A DNA stretch of 64,000 nucleotides from Geothrix sp. GTDB taxonomy: Bacteria > Acidobacteriota > Holophagae > Holophagales > Holophagaceae. Positions 28,922 through 38,912 of this stretch are shown piece by piece. The notes under the pieces were generated by a model that was not told the origin of the DNA, did no database searches, and worked only from the letters and a program-made list of their open reading frames with translations. The DNA lies in NCBI GenBank assembly GCA_030681515.1, contig JAUXSE010000011.1:62001-126000 (forward strand), read 5' to 3'. Position 1 is the stretch's first letter, and each line of letters opens with the position of its first letter. The position numbers and the translations under genes were made by a program.

Positions 28922-29167
28922 TCACAACACGATATAGCGGTACGTTCCCGGGTTCTGCTCCTTGAGCAGGAGCTGGATGGTCCAGCGGCCGTCGGGGTGG
29001 CGTTCGTACATCGTGGCGCTCAGGACGGATTCGGACAGCCAGTGATGGATGTCTTCGTACCGCTCGAAGACCGGCGGCTCCCAGCCTTCGCCGGTGGCGT
29101 TCCGGGTCGCGGATCCGGGCTTGATGAAGTCCATGAGCCGTGCCAGCGCGGCTTCGGGGTTCTGCAT
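28922..29167 (-). CDS. Hypothetical protein, 81 aa
   Basis: A small protein of unknown family: MQNPEAALARLMDFIKPGS at the N-terminus, YEDIHHWLSESV in the middle, and a beta-rich end (GRWTIQLLLKEQNPGTYRYIVL). There is no signal peptide. It sits between the rhodanese gene and the PilZ gene on the same strand with short gaps, so it is likely part of one transcript. The composition and reading frame look coding, but no functional statement can be made. Confidence 0.55.
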   Translation of the reverse strand: MQNPEAALARLMDFIKPGSATRNATGEGWEPPVFERYEDIHHWLSESVLSATMYERHPDGRWTIQLLLKEQNPGTYRYIVL

Positions 29168-29267
29168 TGGGGGGCTCCAGATGGTCGAATTTGGAGGGGA
29201 TTGGCGCGTTGCCTGGGCCTCCCGCGGATTCGGCGCGGCATCCGGCCAAAGTCCTGGGCGGCCATCC

Positions 29268-29636
29268 TCAGGGTTTGGCCCGGGCCTCGATGGGCTGGTC
29301 CGCCCCGGAACACAGGGCCCGGATCAGGGTCCTCAGCGCTTCGTAGCTGCCTTCGTCGAGGGACTTGGAGAACCGGATGGCCATGCCGTGGGTATCGGAT
29401 CGGACGACGGTGCCTCGCGTCACGACCCGCTTCCCGGCCTCGGCGTCCTCAAGGAGGATGGCCACGCCGCACTCACACCCGACGGGAAGGCGGTCCTGGC
29501 CGCCAACCATGATGCCACCCATGCTGATGTCAATGGCCGAGGTGCAGGCGATGATCTGGTCCTCGGCCACCATCATGACCCGGTAGGTGATGGGAATTCG
29601 GGGAAACTGTCGTTGGTCGGGTAGCACGTTCACCAC
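29268..29636 (-). CDS. PilZ-domain protein
   Basis: A protein of about 120 residues with a PilZ fold, usually a c-di-GMP receptor. The N-terminal QRQFPRIPITYRVMM corresponds to the RxxxR loop, only partly conserved, and AIDISMGGIMVG matches the (D/N)xSxxG motif. The C-terminal GTVVRSDTHGMAIRF closes the barrel. The start is uncertain: there is no ATG with a ribosome site, the tandem GTG at 29636/29633 and the GTG at 29627 are candidates, and longer frames would overlap the divergent tdh start. Confidence 0.7.
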   Translation of the reverse strand: MVNVLPDQRQFPRIPITYRVMMVAEDQIIACTSAIDISMGGIMVGGQDRLPVGCECGVAILLEDAEAGKRVVTRGTVVRSDTHGMAIRFSKSLDEGSYEALRTLIRALCSGADQPIEARAKP

Positions 29637-29715
29637 TTGAATGCAGGCCAGCTGGCCCCGTGATGATAGCTTGGCCCTTGGCGGGGATGCTGAAATAGAG
29701 AAGTCGGAGGCACGC

Positions 29716-30747
29716 ATGAAGGCCCTTTTGAAGACCAAGCGCGAGGAAGGCATCTGGATGGGCGAGGCGCCCATGCCCGAGGTGGGACCCAATGACGTGC
29801 TCATCCGCGTGCACAAGAGCGCCATCTGCGGCACCGATATCCACATCTACAACTGGGACGAGTGGGCCCAGAAGACCATTCCCGTGCCCATGGTGGTGGG
29901 GCATGAGTACTTCGGCGTCATCGCCGAGGTGGGGGCCGAAGTCGAGGGTTACCGGCCCGGCGACCGCGTCAGCGGCGAGGGCCACATCACCTGCGGCCAC
30001 TGCCGGAACTGCCGCGCGGGCAAACGCCACCTCTGCCGCAATACCGTGGGCGTGGGCGTGAACCGCACGGGTTCCTTCGCGGAATACCTGAGCATTCCGG
30101 CCTTCAACGTGTTCAAGGTGCCGGACAACGTGCCGGACGAGGTGGCCTCCATCTTCGATCCCTACGGCAACGCCGCCCACACGGCCCTCAGCTTCGACAT
30201 GGTGGGCGAGGACGTGCTGATCACGGGCGCCGGCCCCATCGGCATCATGGCCGTGGCCATCGCCAAGCACGTGGGCGCACGGCACGTGGTCATCACCGAT
30301 GTGAACGAGTACCGCCTGGACCTGGCCCGGAAGATGGGCGCCACCGTGGCCGTGAACCCCACGAAGCAGAACCTCCCCGATGTGATGAAGAACCTGGGCA
30401 TGACCGAGGGCTTCGATGTGGGGCTGGAGATGAGCGGCAACCGCAACGCCTTCGAATCCATGCTGGAGGCCATGCATCACGGAGGCCGCATCGGCCTGCT
30501 GGGCATCCTGCCCGGCGACTGCGCCGTGGACTGGAGCCAGGTGATCTTCAAGGGGCTGATCCTGAAGGGGATCTACGGACGCGAGATGTTTGAAACCTGG
30601 TACAAGATGGCCGCCATGATCCAGAGCGGCCTCGACATCACCCCCGTCATCACCCATCGCTTCGGCATTGACGATTTCCAGAAGGGCTTCGACGCCATGC
30701 GCAGCGGGCAGAGCGGGAAGGTGATCCTGGATTGGGGGGTACGGTAG
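29716..30747 (+). CDS. tdh: L-threonine 3-dehydrogenase
   Basis: A 343-residue zinc-dependent dehydrogenase oxidising threonine to 2-amino-3-oxobutyrate with NAD+. The catalytic zinc residues are in [11 protein letters not shown] and VGHEYFG; four cysteines in [15 protein letters not shown] bind the structural zinc; [20 protein letters not shown] is the NAD fold. [15 protein letters not shown] is typical of Tdh. The product is the Kbl substrate, so tdh and kbl form one pathway. A strong GGAGG lies six bases before the ATG. A terminator-type hairpin follows 23 bp after the stop. Confidence 0.95.
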   Translation: MKALLKTKREEGIWMGEAPMPEVGPNDVLIRVHKSAICGTDIHIYNWDEWAQKTIPVPMVVGHEYFGVIAEVGAEVEGYRPGDRVSGEGHITCGHCRNCRAGKRHLCRNTVGVGVNRTGSFAEYLSIPAFNVFKVPDNVPDEVASIFDPYGNAAHTALSFDMVGEDVLITGAGPIGIMAVAIAKHVGARHVVITDVNEYRLDLARKMGATVAVNPTKQNLPDVMKNLGMTEGFDVGLEMSGNRNAFESMLEAMHHGGRIGLLGILPGDCAVDWSQVIFKGLILKGIYGREMFETWYKMAAMIQSGLDITPVITHRFGIDDFQKGFDAMRSGQSGKVILDWGVR

Positions 30748-30770
30748 CTCGTTGCATTGAGGTTCCCTGC

Positions 30771-30797
30771 AAAATGCGGCCGAAAAGGCCGCATTTT
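30771..30797. terminator. Terminator hairpin after tdh
   Basis: AAAATGCGGCC pairs with GGCCGCATTTT around a five-base loop; TTTTGTT follows on the plus strand. It is the first part of a duplicated twin-hairpin cassette. Confidence 0.8.
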
Positions 30798-30929
30798 GTT
30801 AGCTGCGCACATGCGTGCGCAGCGTTGGGGCGGGGTGGGGCACGACCCACTCGGTCTTGATGGCCTTCTCACTGAAATTAAAAATGCGGCCAAAGGCCGC
30901 ATTTTCTCGCTGCGCACGAAGTGCGCAGC
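30771..30929. repeat. Duplicated twin-hairpin cassette
   Basis: Copy 1 (30771-30823) and copy 2 (30881-30929) each contain the hairpin AAAATGCGGCC/GGCCGCATTTT and then GCTGCGCAC/GTGCGCAGC. Stems are identical in the two copies while loops differ (gaaaa versus aaa; atgc versus gaa). They lie 110 bp apart between convergent genes, and copy 2 can act as terminator for the minus-strand lipoprotein gene. Confidence 0.8.
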
Positions 30930-30952
30930 TTGCCACAACGCTGGTTGGAACC

Positions 30953-31576
30953 TTAACGAAGGGGTTGCGGCTGGGGCATGGGCGGGAACGACGTCTCGCC
31001 CCATTGAACCCCGTCCTTGACCAGGGTGTCGGCCGCAAGGCCTTCGCCTCCGGGTTGGAGGTCGGTACCGAGGCAGGCCAGATAGTAGCCGTCGGGCTTG
31101 GTGTTGAACCGCTGTTTCGCTGGGCCACGCTTGGCAGGCAGATCCTCGATGGGCCGGGTGACGTAGGCCCGGTACAGGAAGGGGTGTTCCCAGGGGGCTT
31201 CGGGCACCTGATCGAGGTACTCCGGTACGAGGCCGCCCAGCGCCAGGGGGTACTCGCCCTTCTTGGCCTTGTAGCGGATCAGGGCGTCGGTGATGCGCTT
31301 CATGGCGGCCCGGACCTGCTTCTGCCGGTCGGCCATATCGCGGTTCACGAAGGCCTCGATGAGGTAGAGGTCGCGCTTGGCCTGACCAGCGGCTTCGGAA
31401 TCCGGGTACCGCTCCGCCAGTTGCCTCATCATGGCCCGGGCTTCGAGGCTGCGGCCTTCGAGGTTCAGCTTCCGGGCCTCCTCGTAGAGGTTCGCGGGGA
31501 GCCTGGGGTCTTCGGAACTGCACCCGGCCAGCATCAGCAGAAGGGCCAGGGCAGGGGTGAGGCGGGAAGGACGCAT
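30953..31576 (-). CDS. Lipoprotein with TPR-like and pseudopilin-like regions
   Basis: A 207-residue lipoprotein (lipobox LMLAGC, Cys19). Residues 28-75 look like a tetratricopeptide unit (LEGRSLEARAMMRQLAERYPDSEAAGQAKRD, given here only as the region). From about residue 95, ALIRYKAKKGEYPLALGGL, VPEYLDQVPEAPW and YYLACLGTDLQPGGEG closely follow the C-terminal domain of type II secretion pseudopilin GspG, but the pilin N-terminal helix is absent. So a pseudopilin-like head appears to be attached to an outer-membrane lipoprotein. A role in type II secretion or pilus assembly is possible but not shown. Confidence 0.7.
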   Translation of the reverse strand: MRPSRLTPALALLLMLAGCSSEDPRLPANLYEEARKLNLEGRSLEARAMMRQLAERYPDSEAAGQAKRDLYLIEAFVNRDMADRQKQVRAAMKRITDALIRYKAKKGEYPLALGGLVPEYLDQVPEAPWEHPFLYRAYVTRPIEDLPAKRGPAKQRFNTKPDGYYLACLGTDLQPGGEGLAADTLVKDGVQWGETSFPPMPQPQPLR

Positions 31577-31799
31577 GGCCGAACCATAGCAGAGGCTGGG
31601 CTCCGCTTGAAGTAGGCCGCAGTACTAAAGCCGTCACTTGATTCCGGCGGCGAGGGCGGTGTAGAGGCTCCAGCTCTGCGAACGCAGGGAGCAGGAGGGC
31701 GCATTGCGCCCGATAGCTGGAGGGGCCCTGATGGAACCACCAGAAAAGCACTGGCTATTCGGTAACGGCCCCTAAGATGGAATGGAGAGGAGGGGCGCC
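31577..31799. other. Intergenic region between lipoprotein gene and udk
   Basis: This 223-bp divergent gap contains a short GC-rich stretch with self-complementary GGGCGCATTGCGCCC near 31697. It must hold promoters for both neighbours. No gene or homologous remnant was recognised; small frames on both strands look random. Confidence 0.35.
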
Positions 31800-32453
31800 A
31801 TGACGGACAGGCCGATGCTGGTGGGCATCGTGGGGGGATCCGGCAGTGGCAAGACCTCGGTGGCCGCCGAGCTGGTGAAACGCCTCCGGAAGAAGGCCGT
31901 GGCCACCATGCTTCTGGACATGGATGCCTATTACGCGCCGCTGGAGGTGGTGAAGGGGCGCTTCGGTGGGCGGCCCGTGAACTGGGATCATCCCCACGCC
32001 TTCGATCTGGAACTGATGGCCGCCCACCTGTCGGCCCTGCACCGGGGCGAAAGCATCCGCAAACCCCGATACGACTTCACCCTGTCGGATCGCACGGGGT
32101 GGGAGGAGCCGCTGCCTCCCGGCCAGGTGGTGATCCTGGAAGGCCTGCTGCTGTTCGCGCTTCAAGAGCTCAGAGACCTGCTGGATGTCAAAATCTTTGT
32201 GGACACGGATGCCGATATCCGGATCCTCCGCCGCATCCGCCGCGATACGCGCGAACGGGGCCGCAGCCTGGAAAGCGTCATGGACCAGTACGAAAAGAGC
32301 GTCCGTCCCATGCACCTGGAATTCGTGGAGCCCAGCAAGCGGTGGGCCGACCTCATCGTCCCCACGGGGGTGGAGAATCGCACGGCCCTGGACATCATCA
32401 CCCATCACATCTGCAGCCGGGTGCTCGGTCAGGGAGAGCCCCAGCGTGTTTGA
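31800..32453 (+). CDS. udk: Uridine kinase
   Basis: A 217-residue P-loop kinase of the uridine kinase/phosphoribulokinase family that phosphorylates uridine or cytidine in pyrimidine salvage. Walker A is GGSGSGKTSVA (about residues 12-22), LDMDAYYAPLE carries the catalytic acid, NWDHPHAFD follows, and IRRIRRDTRERGR is the lid. The ATG at 31800 follows GAGGAGGGG and is preferred to the ATG at 31782. It overlaps the downstream rhodanese gene by eight bases, starting a three-gene run (udk, rhodanese, NUDIX). Confidence 0.88.
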   Translation: MTDRPMLVGIVGGSGSGKTSVAAELVKRLRKKAVATMLLDMDAYYAPLEVVKGRFGGRPVNWDHPHAFDLELMAAHLSALHRGESIRKPRYDFTLSDRTGWEEPLPPGQVVILEGLLLFALQELRDLLDVKIFVDTDADIRILRRIRRDTRERGRSLESVMDQYEKSVRPMHLEFVEPSKRWADLIVPTGVENRTALDIITHHICSRVLGQGEPQRV

Positions 32454-32763
32454 GAAGGGCATCCACCTGTCCGCCGAGGCCTTCCGGGGTCTGCCGGATT
32501 CCACCCAGCGCCTCGACGTCCGCGAACGCTGGGAATACGGGCTGGCGAAGCTCCCCGGGGCCATCCTGATCCCGCTGGGAGAACTGGCGGATCGGGTGAG
32601 GGAGCTGGATCCGGCTCGTCCCGTGGCCGCGTACTGCCACCACGGCGTCCGGAGCCTGCATGCGCTGCGTCTCCTTCATGGCTCGGGATTCACCGAGCTG
32701 GCGCATCTTTCAGGCGGGATCGAAGCCTACAGCCGCATGGACCCTTCGGTGCCGAGGTACTGA
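32446..32763 (+). CDS. Rhodanese-like protein
   Basis: A 105-residue single-domain rhodanese. RLDVRERWEYGLAKLPGAILIPLGEL is the usual entry and the active-site cysteine is in YCHHGVRSLHAL (CHHGVRS loop). This class moves sulfane sulfur or works in thiosulfate chemistry. The start is GTG at 32446, eight bases inside udk, with GGGAG upstream. Its TGA overlaps the next ATG (TGATG), so all three genes of this run are translationally linked. Confidence 0.85.
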   Translation: MFEKGIHLSAEAFRGLPDSTQRLDVRERWEYGLAKLPGAILIPLGELADRVRELDPARPVAAYCHHGVRSLHALRLLHGSGFTELAHLSGGIEAYSRMDPSVPRY

Positions 32764-33368
32764 TGCGCCTGCTGCACCGCCACCCGGAGAGCTTCGATCC
32801 CGCGACGCCCTGGGCGCAGGAATCCGAAAGCGTGCGCCAGGATTCCCGTCTCTTCCGGCAGATCGTGGCCCAGCGGCGCAGCCCCCACACCGGCAGGGCG
32901 CACGCCTTCTACCGCCTCCAGGGACCGGACTGGGTGAACGTGGTCGCCTTCACCCGGGGGGGCGAACTGCTGGTGGTCGAGCAGTTCCGCCACGGCATTG
33001 ATGCCGCCACCCTGGAGATTCCGGGCGGGGGATGCGACGAAGGGGAGCCCCCCGAGGAGGCCGCCCGGCGCGAACTGCGCGAGGAGACAGGCTTCGTGTC
33101 CGAAGGCTGGGTGGCCCTGGGATCCTGCACCCCAAACCCCGCCACCCAGAACAACCGATGCCACACCTTCCTGGCCCTGGACTGCGACCCCGATGGCGCC
33201 CTGGACCTGGATCCCGCCGAGGAACTGCAGGTCTGGGCCTGCGCCTGGACGGAGTGGCAGGGCCACATGCGCCGCGGGGAGATCCACCATGCCCTGGTGC
33301 TGTCGGCCTTCCAGCTCCTGAGTCTGTGGGAGGGGTGGCCCGCGCTGCTTGAACGGCTTGAGGCCTGA
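32763..33368 (+). CDS. NUDIX hydrolase (ADP-ribose pyrophosphatase-like)
   Basis: A 201-residue hydrolase of nucleoside diphosphate-linked compounds. The NUDIX box is complete (GGGCDEGEPPEEAARRELRE followed by ETGFV), matching Gx5Ex7REUxEExGU. QFRHGIDAATLEIPGG before it and the CTPNPATQNN loop after it resemble ADP-ribose/ADP-sugar pyrophosphatases. Substrate assignment is a family-level guess. Its ATG overlaps the rhodanese stop by one base. Confidence 0.85.
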   Translation: MRLLHRHPESFDPATPWAQESESVRQDSRLFRQIVAQRRSPHTGRAHAFYRLQGPDWVNVVAFTRGGELLVVEQFRHGIDAATLEIPGGGCDEGEPPEEAARRELREETGFVSEGWVALGSCTPNPATQNNRCHTFLALDCDPDGALDLDPAEELQVWACAWTEWQGHMRRGEIHHALVLSAFQLLSLWEGWPALLERLEA

Positions 33369-33403
33369 GCTAATTCGTCCTGGAATCCCAGATCGAAAAA
33401 CAT

Positions 33404-33505
33404 GGACAGGATTAACAGGATTGAAAAAGGATTTACAGGATTCAAATGAACGACTGCAGTGCCCAAATCCTGTTCATCCGGCTTTTCATCCTGTTAATCC
33501 TGTCC
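33404..33505. repeat. Inverted-repeat island, ACAGGATTA type (9-nt period)
   Basis: The left arm (33404-33442) reads GGACAGGATTAACAGGATT and continues with AAGGATTTACAGGATT; the right arm (33466-33505) is its near-complement, ending TTAATCCTGTCC. The island lies in the 201-bp gap between the NUDIX gene and yajQ, where nothing else was recognised. Confidence 0.7.
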
Positions 33506-33569
33506 TGTCTTTTCCTTGGCCCCGCTGAGGCGCTAGTCTGTTGGCTGGATCTGAGATGAGGAGCGCCCC

Positions 33570-34067
33570 ATGGCCACTGATTGTTCCTTCGATGTCGTGT
33601 GCAAGGTGGATCTGGACGAGGTGAAGAACGCCCTGTCCCAGGCCATGAAGGAGATCGGGCAGCGCTACGACTTCAAGGGTTCTGTCTCCAAGATCGAGTT
33701 GAAGGACGACAAGGCGCTGGTGCTCACCAGTGACGACGAGGTGAAGCTGAAGGCCGTCATTGACGTGCTGCAGACCAAGCTCCACAAGCGCGGCGTCAGC
33801 ATCCGGAGCATGGTCTACGGCAAGATCGAGCCCGCGGCCAAGGGCAGCGTGCGTCAGGAGGTCACCATCCAGCAGGGCATCCCCGTGGAGAAGGCCAAGG
33901 CGCTCATCAAGGCGCTGAAGGACTCGAAAATCAAGGTCCAGGCCAGCATCCAGAGTGACCAGCTCCGCGTGAGCGGCAAGAGCCGCGACGATCTGCAGGA
34001 GGTCATCGCCCTCTTCAAGAAGGATGACCAGGGTCTCGACCTCCAGTTCACCAACTACCGGGGCTGA
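33570..34067 (+). CDS. yajQ: YajQ-family cyclic-di-GMP-binding protein
   Basis: A 165-residue YajQ/DUF520 protein; members bind c-di-GMP or tRNA-like nucleotides. It matches from end to end: CSFDVVCKVDLDEVKNAL, QRYDFKGSVSKIEL, SIRSMVYGKIEPA, VRQEVTIQQGIPVEKAK, and the end LQFTNYRG. The ATG is at 33570 after GAGGAG. A polyprenyl synthase gene begins five bases after its stop. Confidence 0.93.
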   Translation: MATDCSFDVVCKVDLDEVKNALSQAMKEIGQRYDFKGSVSKIELKDDKALVLTSDDEVKLKAVIDVLQTKLHKRGVSIRSMVYGKIEPAAKGSVRQEVTIQQGIPVEKAKALIKALKDSKIKVQASIQSDQLRVSGKSRDDLQEVIALFKKDDQGLDLQFTNYRG

Positions 34068-34072
34068 GCACC

Positions 34073-35068
34073 TTGTCCCGCCTGGACCTCTCCCGCTACT
34101 TCCTTCCCATCGCCCCCAAACTCCTGGGCGTGGAGGCGGAGCTGCAGCGCATCCTGCAGAGCGATGTGGAGGTGGTCCAGAAGCTGGCGGACCATGTGCG
34201 CGGGGGGCAGGGCAAGCGGCTGCGTCCGGCCCTCGTGATGCTGTCGTCGCGGTTCTGCGGTGTCCCGAACGACGAGGACGTGCGGTTTGGCGCGGTGTTC
34301 GAGCTGATCCACACCGCCACGCTGGTGCATGACGATGTCATAGACCACGCCCAGCTCCGCCGCGGGATGCCCACCCTCAACCGGCTCTGGGGCAACACCC
34401 TGACCGTGCTCTTCGGGGATCTGCTCTACCTGGTGGCCATGAACGAGGCCATCGCCGGACGCAGCTGGCGGATGATGGAGATCTTCGCGGAAGTCACCAC
34501 CCGCATGATCGAAGGCGAGCTCATCCAGAACGACGTGCTCTACAAGCTGGACACCAGCCGCAAGGACTACTTCGACATCCAGGAACGCAAGACCGCCCTG
34601 CTGTTCAGCGGATGCACGGAGACGGGTGCCGTCCTCACCGGGCGGAGCCAGGAGGAATGCGGCGCCATGCGGGATTACGGCCTTGAAGTGGGCCGGGCCT
34701 TCCAGCTGGTGGACGATCTGCTGGACTACACCGCCACCAGCGAGCAGCTGGGCAAGCCAGCCTTCAGCGACCTGCGGGAGGGCAAGCTCACCCTGCCGAT
34801 GCTCACCTTGCTGGAGCGGGCCCCGGACGAGGTGCGATCCCTGATCCGGACCCTCTGGGACCGGGGCGAGGAAGTGCCCATCCCGGAGGACGAGGAGGCG
34901 AAGTTGCGCGCCCTCATCAAGCGGCACGACGCGCTGGCTGAAACGCGGGAGCTGGCCCTGAAGGCCTCGAAGAACGCCGTGGCCCGTCTGGCCGCGGTCC
35001 AGGGCGAGCGGGCCACCGGCGAGCTGCTGCGGGAGATCCCCGAGGCCCTGCTGTCGCGCAGCATGTGA
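34073..35068 (+). CDS. Polyprenyl diphosphate synthase (long-chain, IspB-type)
   Basis: A 331-residue trans-isoprenyl synthase that builds the side chain of menaquinone or ubiquinone. The first aspartate-rich motif is LVHDDVIDHAQLRRG, the second is FQLVDDLLDYTA; GGQGKRLRPALVML binds isopentenyl diphosphate. Small residues before the first motif suggest a long product, but chain length cannot be read safely. The start is TTG at 34073, five bases after yajQ. No other quinone genes are near, except the UbiA-like gene at 50.7 kb. Confidence 0.9.
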   Translation: MSRLDLSRYFLPIAPKLLGVEAELQRILQSDVEVVQKLADHVRGGQGKRLRPALVMLSSRFCGVPNDEDVRFGAVFELIHTATLVHDDVIDHAQLRRGMPTLNRLWGNTLTVLFGDLLYLVAMNEAIAGRSWRMMEIFAEVTTRMIEGELIQNDVLYKLDTSRKDYFDIQERKTALLFSGCTETGAVLTGRSQEECGAMRDYGLEVGRAFQLVDDLLDYTATSEQLGKPAFSDLREGKLTLPMLTLLERAPDEVRSLIRTLWDRGEEVPIPEDEEAKLRALIKRHDALAETRELALKASKNAVARLAAVQGERATGELLREIPEALLSRSM

Positions 35069-35088
35069 CCTTTTCCACCTCGCAGGCG

Positions 35089-36651
35089 TCAGCCTTCGAG
35101 CTCCGATCCGAGCCTCAGATCGAAGGGAATTCCATTGCGCTTGCAGGCGGCGATGAAGCTCTCCTTGTCGGGGCACTTGAGGTAGGCCTCCAGGGGCTCG
35201 ACCTTGCGGGACTGGATGAGGTCAATCAGGGTGTCGTTCATGAGGCGCTGGCCATAGCTGCGGCCGGTCTGCATGGCGCTGGGGATCTGGAAATTCTTCC
35301 CCTCCCGCATGAGGTTGGCGATGGCGGGGGTGATGAAGAGGGTCTCCAGGGCCGCCACGCGGCCGCCACCGATGCGCTTGAGCAGGACCTGGCTCACCAC
35401 GCACTTCAGCGCGTCGGCCAGCATCACGCGGATCTGCTGCTGCCTATCCGCGGGAAACTGATCCACGATGCGGTCAATGGTGCCGATGGCGCTGCTGGTG
35501 TGCAGCGTACCGAACACGAGATGGCCGGTGGCAGCCGTTTCCAGGGCGATGGCGATGGTTTCGAGGTCGCGCATCTCGCCCACCATCACCACGTCGGGAT
35601 CCTCGCGCAGGGCCGCGCGCAGGCCGCTCTTGAAGCTGTCCGTGTGGGTGCCGACCTCGCGCTGGTTCACCAGGCAGCCCTTGCGGGGGTGTACGAACTC
35701 GATGGGATCCTCGATGGTGAGGATGTGATCCTTCCGCTTCTGGTTGGCCAGATCCACGATGGCCGCCAGGGTGGTGGACTTGCCGCAGCCGGTGGGCCCC
35801 GTCACCAGCACCAGGCCCTTGGAAAGGGTGGCGAGACGGCGCACGGGCTCCGGCAGGCCCAGCCTGTCCGGATCCGGCAGCTGGTTGGGAATGACGCGAC
35901 AGACGAGTCCGGGTCCCACGCGGTCCTGGAAGTAGTTCACGCGCAGGCGGCATCCGCCGGCCTCGTAGGCGTATGCGAAATCGGCGTCATGGCGGGCCTC
36001 GAAATGCTCCCAGGCCTTCGGCGTGGCCAGGGCCTCCATCATCTCCAGCAGGGTGGCAGGATCCAGGGCACCGAATCCGTCCAGCTCCTCCATATCGCCG
36101 TGGATGCGGATCAGGGGGGGCTCGTGGGAGGTGCAGTGCAGATCGGATCCTCGCCTTTCGATGAGGGTGGCGAGGAGCCTTTCCGCCAGGGGATGGCCGT
36201 GGGATCGCCGGGCGACAGGCGCCGCGGGCCGGGCGAGGGCCGGAGGGTCCAACTCGATGGATATCGAGGGAGCGGGCTGGACCGGCGCTTCCTTCGGCGC
36301 GGTTTTGGCCGGAGGCTGGGGAGCCGGTGGGGCGGGAGTCTGGGACGGTCCCATGTGCTCGGCGTGGATCTGTGGAGTCTCCATGTACCGGCTCAGGCGG
36401 ATGTGGAAGCACTGTCCTGCCAGGTCGTAGTCGAATTCCGCCTGGCCATCCTTCTGCCACGCGCCCTTCATCTGGGGAGGCACCACATCCCCGGCGAGCA
36501 CCTCCACCATTACCGCGGGCAGCGGATTGGGCAGCAGATCCATGGTCTCTCCGGATTTCAGCTCCAGCCGGGGCTTCCGGTCGGCTTTCAGTTCCAGGCG
36601 GCTGCCGGCTTTCGCAATGACGTGGGTGAGCAAACGATCCAGCTGGGCCAT
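35089..36651 (-). CDS. PilT/PilU-like secretion ATPase with N-terminal extension
   Basis: A 520-residue protein. Residues from about 165 on form a PilT-like ATPase: Walker A VTGPTGCGKSTTLA, Asp box TIEDPIEFVH, Walker B AALREDPDVVMVGEMRD and the His box FGTLHTSSAIGTIDRI. These motors retract type IV pili. The first 165 residues are unlike PilT: an alpha/beta segment resembling a small N-terminal domain (MAQLDRLLTHVIAKAG), then a Pro/Ala-rich linker. The domain mix suggests an extra partner or sensing function. The start is ATG 36651 with GGAG upstream; the open frame extends to 36687. Confidence 0.87.
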   Translation of the reverse strand: MAQLDRLLTHVIAKAGSRLELKADRKPRLELKSGETMDLLPNPLPAVMVEVLAGDVVPPQMKGAWQKDGQAEFDYDLAGQCFHIRLSRYMETPQIHAEHMGPSQTPAPPAPQPPAKTAPKEAPVQPAPSISIELDPPALARPAAPVARRSHGHPLAERLLATLIERRGSDLHCTSHEPPLIRIHGDMEELDGFGALDPATLLEMMEALATPKAWEHFEARHDADFAYAYEAGGCRLRVNYFQDRVGPGLVCRVIPNQLPDPDRLGLPEPVRRLATLSKGLVLVTGPTGCGKSTTLAAIVDLANQKRKDHILTIEDPIEFVHPRKGCLVNQREVGTHTDSFKSGLRAALREDPDVVMVGEMRDLETIAIALETAATGHLVFGTLHTSSAIGTIDRIVDQFPADRQQQIRVMLADALKCVVSQVLLKRIGGGRVAALETLFITPAIANLMREGKNFQIPSAMQTGRSYGQRLMNDTLIDLIQSRKVEPLEAYLKCPDKESFIAACKRNGIPFDLRLGSELEG

Positions 36652-36753
36652 GGTGACTCCGGATACGCAAAGGATGCCACGGGTCACAGCCTTCGGGGTT
36701 CGGCCCGGGGCCGGTGACCGCTAGACTGGAGGGCGACCTTTCCTGGAGTGAGC

Positions 36754-37911
36754 ATGAACATCCACGAGTACCAAGCCAAGGAACTGCTTCGGATCTACAA
36801 GGTGACCACGCCCGATGGGAAGGTGGCCCAGGATGCGGAGGAAGCCCGCATGATCACCAAGGGGTTCGGCGGGGCCAGCGTGGTCAAGGCGCAGATCCAT
36901 GCCGGCGGCCGGGGCAAGGGCGGGGGGGTGAAGTTCGCCACGGATCCCGACATGGCCGCTGGGCTGTTCAAGGCCATCCAGGGCATGCAGCTCGTGACCA
37001 AGCAGACCGGTGCCGAAGGCCGCAAGGTCCGCACGGTGTTCATCTCTGAACCCATTGACATCGCCCGCGAGCTCTACCTGAGCTTCCTGGTGGACCGCGG
37101 CTCCAGCCGCATCACCATCCTGGCCTCCACCGAAGGCGGCGTGGAGATCGAAGAGGTCGCCGAAAAGACCCCCGAAAAAATCGTCCGGGTGGCCGTGGAT
37201 CCGGCCCTGGGCCTCTGTGGTTTCCAGGCCCGCCAGGTGGCCTTCGCCCTGGGCCTCGAAGGCGACGCCTTCAAGAAGGGCGTGATCTTCCTCCAGAACC
37301 TCTACCGGCTTTTCGTGGAGAAGGACTGCTCCATGGTGGAGATCAATCCGCTGGTGGTGACCAAGGGGGGGGATGTCACGGCCCTGGACGCCAAGATCGG
37401 CTTCGACGACAACGCCCTGTTCCGCCATCCCGATGTCCTGGCCTTCCGCGACCTCAACGAGGAGGCCGAGGAGGAGATTGATGCCAGCAAGTTCAACCTG
37501 AACTTCATCAAGCTGGACGGCCAGATCGGCTGCATGGTGAACGGCGCGGGCCTGGCCATGGGCACCATGGACATCATCAATTACCACGGGGGTTCCCCGG
37601 CCAACTTCCTGGACATCGGTGGTGGCGCCACCGAGGATGCGGTGAAGAACGCCTTCCGCATCATCCTGCAGGATCCGGCCGTGAAGGCCGTCTTGGTGAA
37701 CATCTTCGGCGGCATCATGCGCTGTGACGTGGTCGCCGCGGGGATCGTCAACGCCGCGAAGGAGATCGGCATCAAGGTGCCCGTGGTCGTGCGCCTCGAG
37801 GGCACCAATGTCGAAGAGGGAAAGAGGATCCTGGCCGACAGCGGCCTGAATCTCACTGTCGCCGCCGACCTGAGGGACGCCGCCGTGAAGGTGGTCGCGT
37901 CCATCAAGTAG
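36754..37911 (+). CDS. sucC: Succinyl-CoA ligase, beta subunit
   Basis: The beta subunit of the TCA-cycle enzyme that converts succinyl-CoA to succinate with ATP or GTP formation. The 385-residue protein has the ATP-grasp start [49 protein letters not shown], and the nucleotide-loop region [14 protein letters not shown] and [11 protein letters not shown]. The ATG at 36754 is favoured over a GTG six bases earlier. sucD follows after 41 bp, the usual operon. Confidence 0.96.
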   Translation: MNIHEYQAKELLRIYKVTTPDGKVAQDAEEARMITKGFGGASVVKAQIHAGGRGKGGGVKFATDPDMAAGLFKAIQGMQLVTKQTGAEGRKVRTVFISEPIDIARELYLSFLVDRGSSRITILASTEGGVEIEEVAEKTPEKIVRVAVDPALGLCGFQARQVAFALGLEGDAFKKGVIFLQNLYRLFVEKDCSMVEINPLVVTKGGDVTALDAKIGFDDNALFRHPDVLAFRDLNEEAEEEIDASKFNLNFIKLDGQIGCMVNGAGLAMGTMDIINYHGGSPANFLDIGGGATEDAVKNAFRIILQDPAVKAVLVNIFGGIMRCDVVAAGIVNAAKEIGIKVPVVVRLEGTNVEEGKRILADSGLNLTVAADLRDAAVKVVASIK

Positions 37912-37952
37912 AAAATCCACGGAACCGGAATTCGAATTCAGAGAGGTATGAC

Positions 37953-38825
<873 letters not shown>

Positions 38826-38841
38826 CCATCTGTTTCCTCTC

Positions 38842-38876
38842 AAAAAGGGCGCCGGTGCTTTCCCGGCGCCCTTTTT
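38842..38876. terminator. Rho-independent terminator after sucCD
   Basis: AAAAAGGGCGCCGG pairs with CCGGCGCCCTTTTT around a seven-base loop. The T run on the plus strand follows the sucD stop. Confidence 0.9.
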
Positions 38877-38912
38877 GCTGGAACCGACCACGGTCCATGC
38901 TGTAATCCCCCC

